Below are positions 11,408 through 21,595 of a DNA stretch of 64,000 nt, piece after piece. A program made the translations under genes and the position numbers. Position 1 is the first letter of the stretch. Every line of letters starts with the position of its first letter. Source of the stretch: Lepiota brunneoincarnata (taxonomy: Eukaryota; Basidiomycota; Agaricomycetes; Agaricales; Agaricaceae); assembly GCA_023014365.1 (NCBI GenBank), contig JAEBUN010000003.1, positions 2,480,001 to 2,544,000 of the forward strand, in the 5' to 3' direction. The notes under the pieces are model-generated. The model was not told the DNA's origin. It did no database searches and saw nothing but the letters and a program-made list of their open reading frames with translations.

Positions 11408-11783
11408 GAATAGTCCGGATCAAGAGGAACAAGAACAACTATTCAACTTTACAAGATGGGTACAGGAAACCACAGACCAGTTATGAGCACAGGAGTATGA
11501 AGACGAAGAAGGGGAATATTATAATGCCATGCAGGACCTGGTGAGAGAAGCAGGAATGGAGATAACTCTGGAGGATATTCTGGAATACCCCAAGGACAAA
11601 GAAGATAGCCATGGATCAACCAATCCAACCTCCAATACAGATGGAAGCACCAAGAGAGTGGAGACTGAGAATGGAGGAGAATCCATGGAGATAGAATTGG
11701 GAGAAGAGAAGTATGAGTCAGAGAAAAGCAATGGAACATCGCACAGCAGTGGAATGGAGAACAAGGACACTGACTCATTGTAA
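11408..11783 (+). pseudogene. Acidic ORF remnant, unrecognised
   Basis: An open frame with one TGA (near 11487) encodes a strongly acidic, Ser/Thr-rich tail (DEEGEYYNAMQDL, GGESMEIELGEEKYESEK). It may be the C-terminus or gag part of another retroelement, because an LTR-like segment starts at its stop codon. No domain recognised. Confidence 0.3.
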
Positions 11784-12113
11784 TATATAAATAACAGTAG
11801 GATGCCATCAGCTAGGATGCGCATCATGGTCAAGACTGCACAGGACAAGTAGAACAGCCCAATAACCTATAACAAGTATATAGTATCTCATAGGTATATA
11901 AGGCCTGTACAAGTAGAGATTAAAGCCTTAAGCTTTAATCTTGTTAATAGCAGTCATTAACCCTCTCTGCCTTAACTTGGCATGTTCCCTTGTTATCTCA
12001 TTGAGTGCAATCCACTAAGCTCTGCAAGGCCAACCATCTCAGACACCTTGTAGAGTGATTGAAGGCTGTCTCCAGTTATCCTTGGATACAGAAGGAGCAC
12101 AGATCATAACACA
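11780..12113 (+). repeat. Candidate LTR with TATA box
   Basis: The segment begins TGTAATATATAA at a stop codon and ends ATCATAACA, giving TGT...ACA ends. It has a TATATAAGG box near 11896, followed by an imperfect hairpin (AAAGCCTTAAGCTTT). A weak purine-rich tract precedes it. No partner copy in the window, so the boundaries are tentative. Confidence 0.35.
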
Positions 12114-12350
12114 TGTTGCATTAGCTGAGCAGGGAGAAACCTTAGAGAATTGAGTAAGGTTTCTCCAAGCTCACCTACACTACTTATACTACCTGCCATA
12201 AGTCCAAGTTGAGTAATCTACTCTACATAAATGGCTGTGAGGTGTCAGGGATGCCTAAAGTAAGTATAGTCAGGAATGGGCTTGGGATAGGGTCATGCAT
12301 GCCAGTGAGGGTTCACATCTGCATTGGAGGGGTGTAGGAGGGAATTCCGA

Positions 12351-12505
12351 GTACTGGGGTGTCAGGGAACAGATTTCTGGGCCCAGGGGGGCTGGAAATT
12401 GGATTTCCAAGCATTGAGAGGCTGGGGACCGGATTTCCAAGTGCAGGAGGGCTGGAGATCGGATTTCTGGGTGCAGGGAGTCTGGGAATCAGAATTCCGA
12501 ATCTA
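12351..12505. repeat. Minisatellite, 30-bp unit
   Basis: About five copies of a G-rich 30-bp unit of the form GGCTGG(A/G)(A/G)A(T/C)CGGATTTC(C/T)(A/G)(A/G)GTGCAG. The + strand stays open and would encode a ten-residue repeat (GW..DF..QG). It ends just upstream of the copia RT remnant. Transitions dominate the differences between units. Confidence 0.8.
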
Positions 12506-12545
12506 CAGTTGTGAGCGATGACCTGGAGTTCCCCTTACAGCTGTT

Positions 12546-15240
12546 GGGAGTCGGATTGTTTTTTGTGTGAAAACTGATGAGCATGGGAATCTGGTCAAAT
12601 ACAAGTCCCAGATTGTTGCAAAGGGCTTCTTGCAGGTCCCTGGTGAAGACTTCACTGAAACATTCTCCTCTGTCACTAAATTTACCACTCTCTGTGTTTT
12701 CCTTGCCTATGCCGCTGAAAAGATAGAAACATTCATGGGTTTTAATATAGATAAAGGGCTTGTTCTCACTAAGCTTAGTTGAAATTTGATAAGCTTAAGT
12801 TAATACAAGTAGTATGAGATAGATAATGAACAGTTTCGTCTTTTAGGGTGTTCTGGGGGTGCGTTCTGACAGCAAAATTAGAATAGTGTTTTTAGAGGTT
12901 AACAAACAGCTGTTGAAGTTATCTTAGCCATACGGTGCAACAGTGAAAGGACAATCCCTGTCAATTCAAAGCATGGGGTCTCTAGTCTCTGGTCTCTGGT
13001 CTCTGAACTCTGTTCTCTGTTTCTGTCTCTGTCTCTAGCACTCTGGAACTCTAAACTCTGGACTCTGTTCTCTGTCTCTGTCTCTGGGTTGGTTGACAAC
13101 CGAAGAAATCACACTTAATGACACACACTAAATAGTCCTCTGAAACCGTTCTTGATCATGGCTTGCAGACTTGCGTGTGGAAGTGGGGGTGAGACCTCTT
13201 GCTTCTCCACGAACAAGCGCAACTATATTTATATTGTTTAGATACTTACGAGAGATAGTAAATATGAAATAGAAAACAATAAGCTTAATTGTTACAGGTA
13301 CTGCAGAATATTTTGGAAGGTTCGGCAGCATTTCTACCTTGCCCTGGGTTATGGGTTTTTCTCTGATTGATGAATGGCAATCCAGCCAGACATGTTCCGT
13401 GCTTGTCTGCATTATTCTGCATCCACGCAAGCGCATTAAGCCTCCAGATCAATTATGATCAGAATGTATGGTGTATGGACAATCCCTTGATCTGTTGTAA
13501 TTAATCTCAGTCAGGCAATATGCCAAGGTGCCAGGACCCACAAAGCACTTGTTAATTATGAGTCTTTGATATGTCTAGGGTTTTGGGCATTGGGTGTCAC
13601 CTCCCAAATGTTGGACATTCCGTTCTGTGGTCCAGTCATCATTATTGGGCTCACTATGGGCATAATACACCTGCAACAGCTGCTATGTACATTCTTTAGG
13701 TTCCAACAAATCCGAATTCATCAGAAAACTGCTCATAAGGTCCCTGGATGTGACTGGAGTATACTCAATAGGCTATGTAGAGTCCAGAATCCCTCCAGAG
13801 AGCATTCTGATAGCTTGGTTCACTAAGCTTAGTGATAATGAGCTGGTTTGAACACTTCCGAGGCTTGAATATCCTCAGTTTGGTTGAACTGGCTACTACG
13901 GGACATAGTACCAATCCTCTATAGGGTTCTTTAATGATATAGCCAATGATTCTATGTAGAGAATCATTCCAGAGTACGGAATTCATGTATAGGTGTGAAA
14001 TCAGTGTATCACCACTCATCTCAATTTCAATATTCATCAGGTGGATGTTGTGGGAGCCTATCTTCAAGGGGAATTAGATGAAGAAATTTATATGGAGGTT
14101 CTGGAGGGTGTAGAGAAGTATGGGTCAGGTGCTCACTATTGGAGGTTGAGGAAACCAATATACAGCCTACATCAGTCTGGAAGACAATGGAAGAAGAAGC
14201 TACATGAAGTCCTCACCAGACCTGGCTTCACACATGCCTTTGCCAATGATTATTTGTATTTCAGCAAGGAGGACAGCAAGATTATACTCATTGTCCTCAT
14301 TCATGTTGACAATATGGCTATTGCAGGTCCTGGAGGATGCAAGATCATGTCCTTCAAGTTGGCTCTAGGTGGAGAGTTTGACACTACCAATCTCAGGGAG
14401 CTCAAGTACATGCTTGGGATTGCCATTGTACGAGATCATGCAAATTGCCTCATATATCTCAACCAAATGGCCTACATCTGCCAAATGCTTGTCCAGTTCA
14501 GCATGCAGGATGCAAACCTGGTTTCCACCCCCCTTCCTGTTAAACATAACCTCACCCAGTCTCATTCCCCTGGCACCACCAATGAAAAACACACCTATGT
14601 TGAACATGCAGGTGATATCCATTACCTGTCCCTTGTTGGCTCACTCCTCTTTGCCACACAGATGCAACCTGACATCCAGTTTGCTGTTGGCCTCATTGCC
14701 CAATTTGGTGGTAACCCAGGCATCACTCATTTGGAGGCTGTGAAGCATGTTCTCCGTTACCTCAAGGGTACAGCCAATTACAGTCTGATCTTGGGAAGAT
14801 GTGGGCTGGATGCTTTCGACTTGGTTGGTTGGACGGATTCTGATTGGGCTCAGGATTCCAATGACCGAAGGTCCATCAGAGGTTTTGTTTTTGAAGTCGC
14901 TGGTAGCTCTACTTCATGGTCTTCGAAGAAACAACCCACAGTTGCCACCTCATCTGTTGAGGCTGAGTACATTATGGCTGCCAATGCCACCAAGGAGGTG
15001 ATCTGGCTTCACACATTGCTCAAGGAGCTGGATTTCCCACAAACGATCACTACCATCATCCACACAGACAACCAGGGGTGTATTGTGCTTTCCACCAATC
15101 CGGTTGCCCATTCTTGCGCCAAGCATATTGACATACATCACCATTTTATCCATGAACACATGGAGACCAAGGAGATCAAGTTGCGCTATGTGTCTATGAC
15201 AAATATGCTTGCAGATATTTTCACCAAGGCTCTCCCTCAA
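12546..15240 (+). pseudogene. Ty1/copia reverse transcriptase-RNase H, interrupted
   Basis: The RT starts with KTDEHGNLVKYKSQIVAKGF (about 12567). It is broken after AYAAEK by a 1.28-kb insertion and resumes at about 14035 with HQVDVVGAYLQGELDEEIYM. The RT active-site box, normally YVDD, reads HVDN (about 14300), so polymerase activity is lost. RNase H follows: GWTDSDW, SSVEAEYI and HTDNQGCI carry the acidic residues. A one-base slip near 15237 diverts the last codons after FTKALP. The polypurine tract GAGTGGGAG precedes the 3' LTR at 15305. The downstream ORF (about 400 codons) is otherwise intact, so this copy is younger than the left-hand one. Confidence 0.93.
12736..14014. repeat. 1.28-kb interspersed repeat, copy 2, inserted in copia RT
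   Basis: Second copy of the repeat at 9922-11153, about 50 bp longer because the CT-rich tract (about 12979-13090) is expanded. It interrupts the copia RT frame; ATTCA flanks both sides (12731-12735 and after 14030), suggesting a five-base target duplication. Between the conserved end (14014) and that duplication lie 17 purine/pyrimidine-biased bases. In copy 1 the equivalent bases are similar but shorter. Confidence 0.82.
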
Positions 15241-15304
15241 GTTTGTTAAGTTCCATGCTTGTCTTGGTGTGTTGCCCCCTAACTGACATCTCACTGAGTG
15301 GGAG

Positions 15305-15587
15305 TGTCGAAATACTGAGCCGTCCAGCTCAATGTTGCTTATTGTTTTCTTGGCTATTTCATATTGCCCTTAGTCACTGTAGGTACTTCATCATGGACTT
15401 TTTATGTTCCTGCTAGCAATGACGATCGAGTTACATTACTTAGCAAATAATTGTACACATTCTCGTTGTACTTAGGTAGTGGTCCGAGCACCTGTGGACC
15501 CCAGTTTTCCTATACTGGGTCCCAGTGGTCCCAAACTTATACATATTGTGTCTCGAGTCATACGTCTGCGCGAATACCGAATCATCA
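15305..15587 (+). repeat. Copia 3' LTR
   Basis: A 283-bp LTR with TGTCGAAATACTGAG...AATCATCA ends, directly after a GAGTGGGAG polypurine tract. It is homologous over its full length to the antisense LTR at 3368-3651, but retains CpG where that copy has TpG/CpA. It marks the right edge of the CpG-poor island. Confidence 0.92.
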
Positions 15588-16230
15588 AGAGAGCTATACT
15601 CCAGAGGGTGTAGTGCAGCCAACTGATACAAGAGTCAGTCGCACACCACATCAATGGGGTTTTTCGATCGCTGGAGATTGACAGAAAGGAGCCAATACGG
15701 GGAAGGAGGCCAGGGAATAACCCAAAGGATTTCAAACAGCTAGGTGCTGACCTATCAACCTCAAGTACCAATGTACACATTAAATTTGTCGTATGATATT
15801 ACTAATCAACTCGTGCACTATACTTCGAAGTATTTGTTCCTACTACTTGCCTATCTAGACTCTAGAACCCGTTTAACTACACCAAGCCCAAGAGACACGA
15901 TTCCAGACCGAATAAACGCAGACAAAAAGAGGCCTGCGGGAAATACAGGAGAAAGCAAAGCAGGTGGGAGAAAGGATGGAAACATTGTCCAACCCAAAGG
16001 TGGCTAACAGAGAGGCGCGCACACAGAACCAAGCGGGTACTCACCCTGACCATGGGGTGATATAGTACAAGGATCAATGAGACGATATGAGACAGGAGAG
16101 AAAAAAGGGAGCACATAACGTTGCCAATATGAGGTGCCACCTCTTAGAAGGATCTGCTATCAATATCGACGAAACGTCCAGATGAGGGAAACTGGGAGGC
16201 CTAGCCAGCGAGAAAAGAAACATGAACCGG
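15588..16230. other. No gene seen
   Basis: CpG content returns to normal here. Short open frames only; this is the boundary zone between the retrotransposon island and the normal-composition sequence. Confidence 0.4.
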
Positions 16231-16916
16231 TCAACAGAACACACGGGAAAAAGCAGAAACTCCCACTTGAGGGGAAATAATTGAACCAAACCAGTTCGAA
16301 AAATCCTCCTCTCGCACTTCCTCAGGTGCAATATCCTCCCACCCTTCTGGTCCCCTCCAATCCATATCCTGATACCGCACAAACTCAAACCCAAACTCAT
16401 TGACAGCTCCAAGCGTAGCAGGGTCATCCTCAGGATCAGGACTAAACGGCAAGAACGGCATCTGCCACAACTGCTGGCCGTTCGGCATCGCCAACTGCCG
16501 ACTCAACGGGCTCAGCAGGCGCTCGCCTGAGACACTGCCGGGTGGTAGCGATGCAGGTGCCTAGATGTAGTAGTTGGGGAAGATTGGCTGGGGTTGAAAG
16601 GTGGTGGGATTGAGAGTGTTGGTGTTGAGTGGGCTGGGTTGGAGGGGCTGGGCCTGTACTTGTGCTTGTGCTTGTGATAGATGGGGTGCAGGGGGCAAGA
16701 TCGTCGCGTCGAACATGGGACTATCTGTTTCCAAGTGATTCCATGGCTGGCGTGGAATCCCATTATGAGGCAAGGAATTGATCATGGGCTGAGACGGAGG
16801 GTTCGGTGTTGACTGAAACAAAGACTGTGACAAGAGGTCGAGGGGAATAAGTAGCCGACGAGTGGTCTCACTTTGGGACCGTTGACCTGCCTGTCGATTT
16901 TTAAATGGCGCCCATA
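16231..16916 (-). pseudogene. Pro/Gln-rich protein C-terminal fragment with one nonsense codon
   Basis: One minus-strand frame is open for about 220 codons except for a single TAG (16561-16563) that may replace CAG. It has a Gln/Ala/Pro-rich part (SQAQAQVQAQPLQPSP) and an acidic, Trp-rich end (RYQDMDWRGPEGWED). This composition resembles the activation tail of fungal transcription factors, but no DNA-binding domain is present, so the family is not established. The frame loses plausibility upstream of about 16916. Confidence 0.45.
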
Positions 16917-17600
16917 AAACGTATGGATCCCACTAGAGCACAGGCGTGAATTTTTTATTTTTGAGACTGATATTAGGATTTGGGCAAGACAGATAGTGAA
17001 CATGGAAAAGGTTGAGGTTTGGTAGCTCGTTTCACAATCATCAAACTGAACAATCTGCGGAAGCCCATCTTGTACTCGCACGGGCTCTGATGGAATGTTT
17101 CCCCAAACAAACGATACATGCCAAGAGAGTGTGTTCAAACAAAAAAAGTCCGAAAATGAGGAAAACGAGGTCAGGAACACTGTACGCTCTGGCATTGCTT
17201 CAATCTTGCCACTAGCGTCCTCATGCGCCCACAGCTTGAACATTGTTTTCGCAGGGGGACAGGGAGATACTGAACATCCGTGAGCAGGGTTATCGTCATT
17301 GACATATGGACCGAATCGTGCCCTCTCGAATACAACCAAACACAAACTAACACCTGCGGCTCAACCGTGGTTTGAACTTCAGGACCCCTCTCTGGTGTAA
17401 GTCCACTGCCTCTGGCAAGTCAATAGTGTAAAATTGAGGGGACGCCATTGGTGGGCGGCCTCACTAAACAGGAACAATCAACGAATGAGCGGGACCCGAG
17501 ATAGTATCCGAAGGTCAAGGGAGGAATTTACATGAGCTCGCCACCATTTATACAACTTACTTGATGAAGTAAGCCAGCAGGCTTACAAAAATTCAGCATA
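16917..17600. other. No gene seen
   Basis: Only overlapping short frames on both strands; nothing recognised. Confidence 0.35.
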
Positions 17601-17604
17601 GTTC

Positions 17605-17665
17605 CAAGCTCGGGGTCGAACTCCCAATGCCAGAAAACTCCTTGATCACCTCGGCCAAGAGTGTA
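17605..17665 (-). repeat. tRNA-like SINE head (A box and B box), candidate
   Basis: On the minus strand TTGGCCGAGGTGATCAAGG (about 17657-17639) resembles the pol III A box and D arm of Ser/Leu tRNAs. GAGTTCGACCCCG (about 17624-17612) resembles a B box. The two are about 37 nt apart, shorter than in a real tRNA, and no clean acceptor stem forms. This fits a tRNA-derived SINE or tRNA relic better than a working tRNA. Confidence 0.35.
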
Positions 17666-18240
17666 CTCCCCCGAGCACTTGGGTCCTTGACGCAATAGTT
17701 TTCAAGAAAACACCTTAAAATTGGAGGTGACGGATGTTCGACATAGTGTGAGGATGCCTGATGCCTTGAAATGTTTGACTCCCTGTAGATAACGTTAGGG
17801 AGTTGCTTGAAAGCCGGAACAGTGACCAGTTATTGCTTACCTGTAAAAATGCAGCGGGGTGGAAGTCCTTGGGGTCGGCCGATGAGACTTGGTAACTTAA
17901 TAGTGGTCCGATCAACGAATTCATACCAACCTTTACTAAGCCGGCACACTATTCCAAGCCTCTTTGAGAAGGTGCTTACATAAAACTAGCAAGAACTTGC
18001 GATACCAAGGCCCTTGAGTCTTTGTAAGCCCAACGATCCCGAATTATGTGATTGAAGGTATTTGAAGAGGTGCCTTATTGATGCACCAAAACAATGTCTT
18101 TCAAAAAAGGATTGCCATACTCGCTCGAAAGAGGCCAAGAAAGTGAGGCAACTGTATATGGCAGTTTGGGTACTGGAGTGAGACCTACAGCGTGCATGTT
18201 AATCATTGTGCAGCAAGGTGAGGTGGGGCGTGAAAGAATG
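17666..18240. other. No gene seen
   Basis: No recognisable coding frame. The minus-strand 69-codon frame near 17715 has no family features. Possibly the 3' flank of the NACHT pseudogene. Confidence 0.35.
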
Positions 18241-19200
18241 ACTTGTGCTAAAACGCAACAACACCCAACTCTCTTCCAAATTCACGGTCCAGGAGTGTCA
18301 ATGAGGTGGCTAGGTTATTTTGATTGTAGTTTGGGTGTTCTGCACTATAATAGTAGGGATGTGAGATATCAATGTCTTCTCAAGGCTCAAAGGGCTTTTG
18401 GTTGCCCCGGAAATGAAGGATCACAAAAAGCTGGTCACAGATGGTGCTGAAGTCGTGGTTGGAAGTCCAAGTCTGTTACAAAATGTGGCTGCATTCCCAT
18501 GCTCCTCGAGAATGGCGGTCAATATGAGCTGTGTGGATGAAAGTAAATGAACAGGGATATGCTGCATGATAAGCATCCACGAAGCATCGAACTGGGCAAA
18601 CGTTGAGGTAGTAGCATCCAGCATGGACTGGGGGGTAGCATCAAGAACCATATATAGTTGTTCCTCCAGCCCGATTTGAGGGGTAGTGTTCAATGAATCG
18701 AAGTACAGCCGAAGGATAGGCGTAAAACCCCGCCGAAGCATCCACAAGCTTCTGCATGTCTTCGCTTGAGGGCCATGGTGAATAAAATGAGAGGCAGCGA
18801 TGTTGAAGGATGTCCTTGAATTTTCCCTCAAGGTACAACCTGATTTCCCCATCAACTTCACCAGAGATGAGGAGGAGAATAAAGCGACAAAGGGCAGCAA
18901 TACTCTCCAAGTAGAATGTGTCCTCGATTTTACCTCAGGACGGCTGAAGAAGGCCCAATGAAGGGATTAGTATGCTCATGAGTGGATGCTGCGACGATTT
19001 CAATGACTTCCAAGTGTGCATCTTCGCTTTTGCATTTGTCGAGACTGTCGGTGAAAGGCACCCTCATCAGCACGCCTCTGCCTCTTTCATTTAACTGCTG
19101 GAGTGGCCCAACAATGAGGGCCTGAAACAAGATGCCATTGCCTTCTTGGCGGTAGCCCTGCCTCTGGAACGGTCGCTTCAAGAAGGATGTCAATGCCTGA
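18241..19200 (-). pseudogene. NACHT-domain NTPase fragment, frameshifted
   Basis: Part of the large NACHT-NTPase family (STAND proteins, possible innate-immunity or heterokaryon-incompatibility roles) that is expanded in Agaricomycetes. Visible on the minus strand: QALIVGPLQQL (about 19115) and a Walker-B-like VPFTDSLDKCKSEDAHLEVI (about 19060). After a frame change, DGEIRLYLEGKFKDIL (about 18850), then WPSSEDMQKLVDASAGFYAY (about 18760) continuing into VLRFI. A further frame shift follows into STQLILTAILEE (about 18520). The P-loop and N-terminus are missing and at least three frame changes or stops occur, so it is inactive. Confidence 0.72.
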
Positions 19201-19668
19201 CAAAAGGATGAGCTGGGTGTTCCAATCTTTGACTGCGCTGCTCTACCAGGGCTTGATCCCCCATAAACGTTGGTAACGTTGAGGTTTGCATCCGTAACTG
19301 TCCACCATTTATTGTCATGCTCTGGACTTTGAGAAGAGGGGCATGACGACGATTATAGTTTGAGTGGGTGAGAAAGATGATTGTGATGCAGATAGAGGAT
19401 GAACCAGTGAAAGTGGGATGGCAACATTGCAGCATTTAACTATATTTGAACACAAGATATCCTTTGTTTATATGTTAAATACCGACAGGGACGTCATAGC
19501 TATCAATTTTTATTCTGCCTTGAGATATTTGTTAGATACTTTTTCTTTTCATTCAATATCACAAAGGGAGTACTTATACCTTAGCAGGCATCTCGTAATG
19601 GGAACAGGTCCCGTGACTCTCACTTCATAATCTATCCCCCGCTTTCCACTCTACGCGCTTGTCACCCT
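19201..19668. other. No intact gene; upstream of small ORF 1
   Basis: The left part may contain further degraded NACHT upstream sequence. The right part (from about 19590) shares scattered similarity with the region upstream of 21167 (TCTCGTAA, then CCCTATGG at the start codon), so it probably holds the promoter of the small ORF that follows. Confidence 0.35.
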
Positions 19669-20082
19669 ATGGGGAGACTGATACCTCCAGGCGGTCTACC
19701 GAGTCTAACACCCTCTAGGTCGAGGGCATCCTTCGCTCTTGGCGGCGGCGGCGGCGGCCGGCCGGCCAGGTCTTTCATCGTTATCCCAGACGATGACTCC
19801 CTCCCGAACGGCGCGAGCACCCCCACCGCGCCCGTAACTGAACTTTCATCGGTAGCGGGCCCACATCCACAGACCCTCACCTTGCCTCAGTCGCTGGGGA
19901 CAACGGAAGTTCCTCTGCGTACTACCGCGGCTTCAGCTGCACCCGTTATTCAGACCACTGTAGTTACCACACCTGCGCCTCAAGTTGGTGTGAATACTGG
20001 GACTACCACGAGCCGTTCTGGGCATAAGAAAAAGTCATGGCCCTTCCGGCTCTTTCACGGGATATTTTCAAAGGAGAAATAA
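19669..20082 (+). CDS. Small hypothetical protein, paralogue 1
   Basis: 137 residues, single exon, no family recognised. It has a Gly-rich stretch and a FIVIPDDDSLPNG motif, then a Thr/Ala/Pro-rich middle, and ends in a basic aromatic tail (GHKKKSWPFRLFHGIFSKEK). No signal peptide. Its best support is the paralogue at 21167-21595, which shares the start context CCCTATG, the order of motifs and the tail. The open frame in two diverged copies argues for a real gene. Confidence 0.6.
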   Translation: MGRLIPPGGLPSLTPSRSRASFALGGGGGGRPARSFIVIPDDDSLPNGASTPTAPVTELSSVAGPHPQTLTLPQSLGTTEVPLRTTAASAAPVIQTTVVTTPAPQVGVNTGTTTSRSGHKKKSWPFRLFHGIFSKEK

Positions 20083-21166
20083 GACGCTGATAGTTGGAAC
20101 AATAGAATCTATGCCGTGATACGGCTATGTGGGGACGGCGCCTAGACGTATGTAATTAGAGCATCTTATAGACTGTCTCGTTTACTCAGTTCTTAATAGA
20201 TCCTTAGTTAGTCGGGGGCATTGTTTCGAGCTCCAAGCAGCCTGGACTCGTAGCACAGCTCTGTGTTATCTCTCTCTTTCGATTGGGTCCCTCTCGTCTG
20301 AGTGCGATCTCTTGTGTATACTCCTCTGGTTACCAATGCACTGACTCCTACCTGATTAACGTGCATGGGACTCCTTGCTCTTCCACTCGTGTAAAGCACC
20401 CCAGAAAAACGTGGCAGCTACTATAGCCATGCAAATCACCAGCTCAATCACCACTTTCCTTCATCAGCAGTACTCGAAATGCATAGGCCCCGCTGCAACA
20501 AAAAACGAAAGATCAAGAGAAGAGTTCCCACATCAGCAGAAGCAGGGGCTGTATGTGTCAACTTTATGGTGAGGCTCTACAGATAGAGCTCATTCTCCCA
20601 CCAGCCTGAACCATTATCTGATCTATTGGTAGACGTACTCAGCGTCACGCTCGTTTCGCGAACCGCTGAGGTGTGTTGGTAAGCTAAGTCTTTTTATATA
20701 TTGAGGACAAGAATTGTATAGTTGTAAAAAAAACGGAACACCGGCACACAGAATATGAAATAAGCGTGTGCCGGTGTGTGTGCAGAGCGACTCTGCTTTT
20801 GTTAAGTTAGTCCGAAAACGGAAGTGACCGAAGTCACTGTGTCTCGCCGACACTGCGTCTCACCAACATGATCACCTCTGAGTGGCAATCCCCCGACTGT
20901 TACGATAGCCACCCGTTCCTGGTCGATTTTAAGATCCGACTTGCTCGCAACCCGGTCTGGCTTTTCGGCTTGTCGGCATGAAGACCTTCAACCATTTTGG
21001 TCGATATAGAATCTTTCTAATGCCCGCAGATGGCCATCGACAGGTACCAACTTCCACATATCTCGTAACAGGACAAGCCGCTGTGCCTCTCCACTACTGT
21101 ACCCATTTTCTATCTGTGCCCCCCAAGTCAATCCCTCGCTTTCGGTTTCTGAGTGCCTGTAACCCT
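20083..21166. other. No gene seen; spacer between paralogous small ORFs
   Basis: No conserved frame. The first 100 bases resemble the sequence after the second paralogue (an ATCTTAT(A/G) block), so the duplication unit includes 3' flank. The open frame of the second paralogue extends upstream to 20978 but is not shared with paralogue 1. Confidence 0.35.
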
Positions 21167-21595
21167 ATGGAAGGCCATCGAAAGCGAGTAAGAACACTTT
21201 CTGCGTCGAGGGCATCTTTCGCTCGTGGCAGCGCCGCCCGCCGCCACCGCCCGACCGGGTCTTACATCGTGATCCTAGACAACAATCCTCCTCCTCCGAA
21301 CGGTGTCAGCGCCCACACCGCGCCCGCTGCTGCACTCTCATGGGTGGCGGGCTCGCAACCGTTGACCCTTACTTTACCTTGGCAGTTGCCAGGGATAACA
21401 GGTCTCCCTTTGCGTACTCCCGTGGTTTCGGCCACACTCATTATTCAGCCCGCGGTATTTATCGCACCTACTCCTCCTCCTCAAGTTTGTGTGAATACTA
21501 GGGACACATCGGGCCGTGAGGGGCATGTAAAAACATGGCTCTTCCGGCTCCTTCGCAGAATCTTTTCGATGGGACGACGAGAAGTCGGTAGTTGA
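21167..21595 (+). CDS. Small hypothetical protein, paralogue 2
   Basis: 142 residues from ATG 21167, chosen because paralogue 1 starts at the equivalent CCCTATG context; an in-frame ATG at 20978 would add 63 residues with no counterpart. Shared blocks: SRASFA, YIVILDNN, PNGVSAHTAP, the LTLTLP stretch, APTPPPQV.VNT and the basic aromatic tail (KTWLFRLLRRIFSMGRR). Function unknown. The conserved C-terminus could be an amphipathic or basic motif that binds membrane or nucleic acid; this is inference only. Confidence 0.6.
   Translation: MEGHRKRVRTLSASRASFARGSAARRHRPTGSYIVILDNNPPPPNGVSAHTAPAAALSWVAGSQPLTLTLPWQLPGITGLPLRTPVVSATLIIQPAVFIAPTPPPQVCVNTRDTSGREGHVKTWLFRLLRRIFSMGRREVGS

Noticed and set aside
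9922..14014. The two 1.25-kb repeats as the two LTRs of one element
   Set aside because: The sequence between them contains the 5' part of a copia RT that continues beyond the second repeat, so they are separate insertions.
17605..17665. Functional tRNA-Ser or tRNA-Leu gene
   Set aside because: A-box to B-box distance is too short, no acceptor stem, and no clear anticodon arm.
20978..21166. N-terminal extension of small paralogue 2 from ATG 20978
   Set aside because: Not present in paralogue 1, whereas the ATG at 21167 matches the paralogue's start context.
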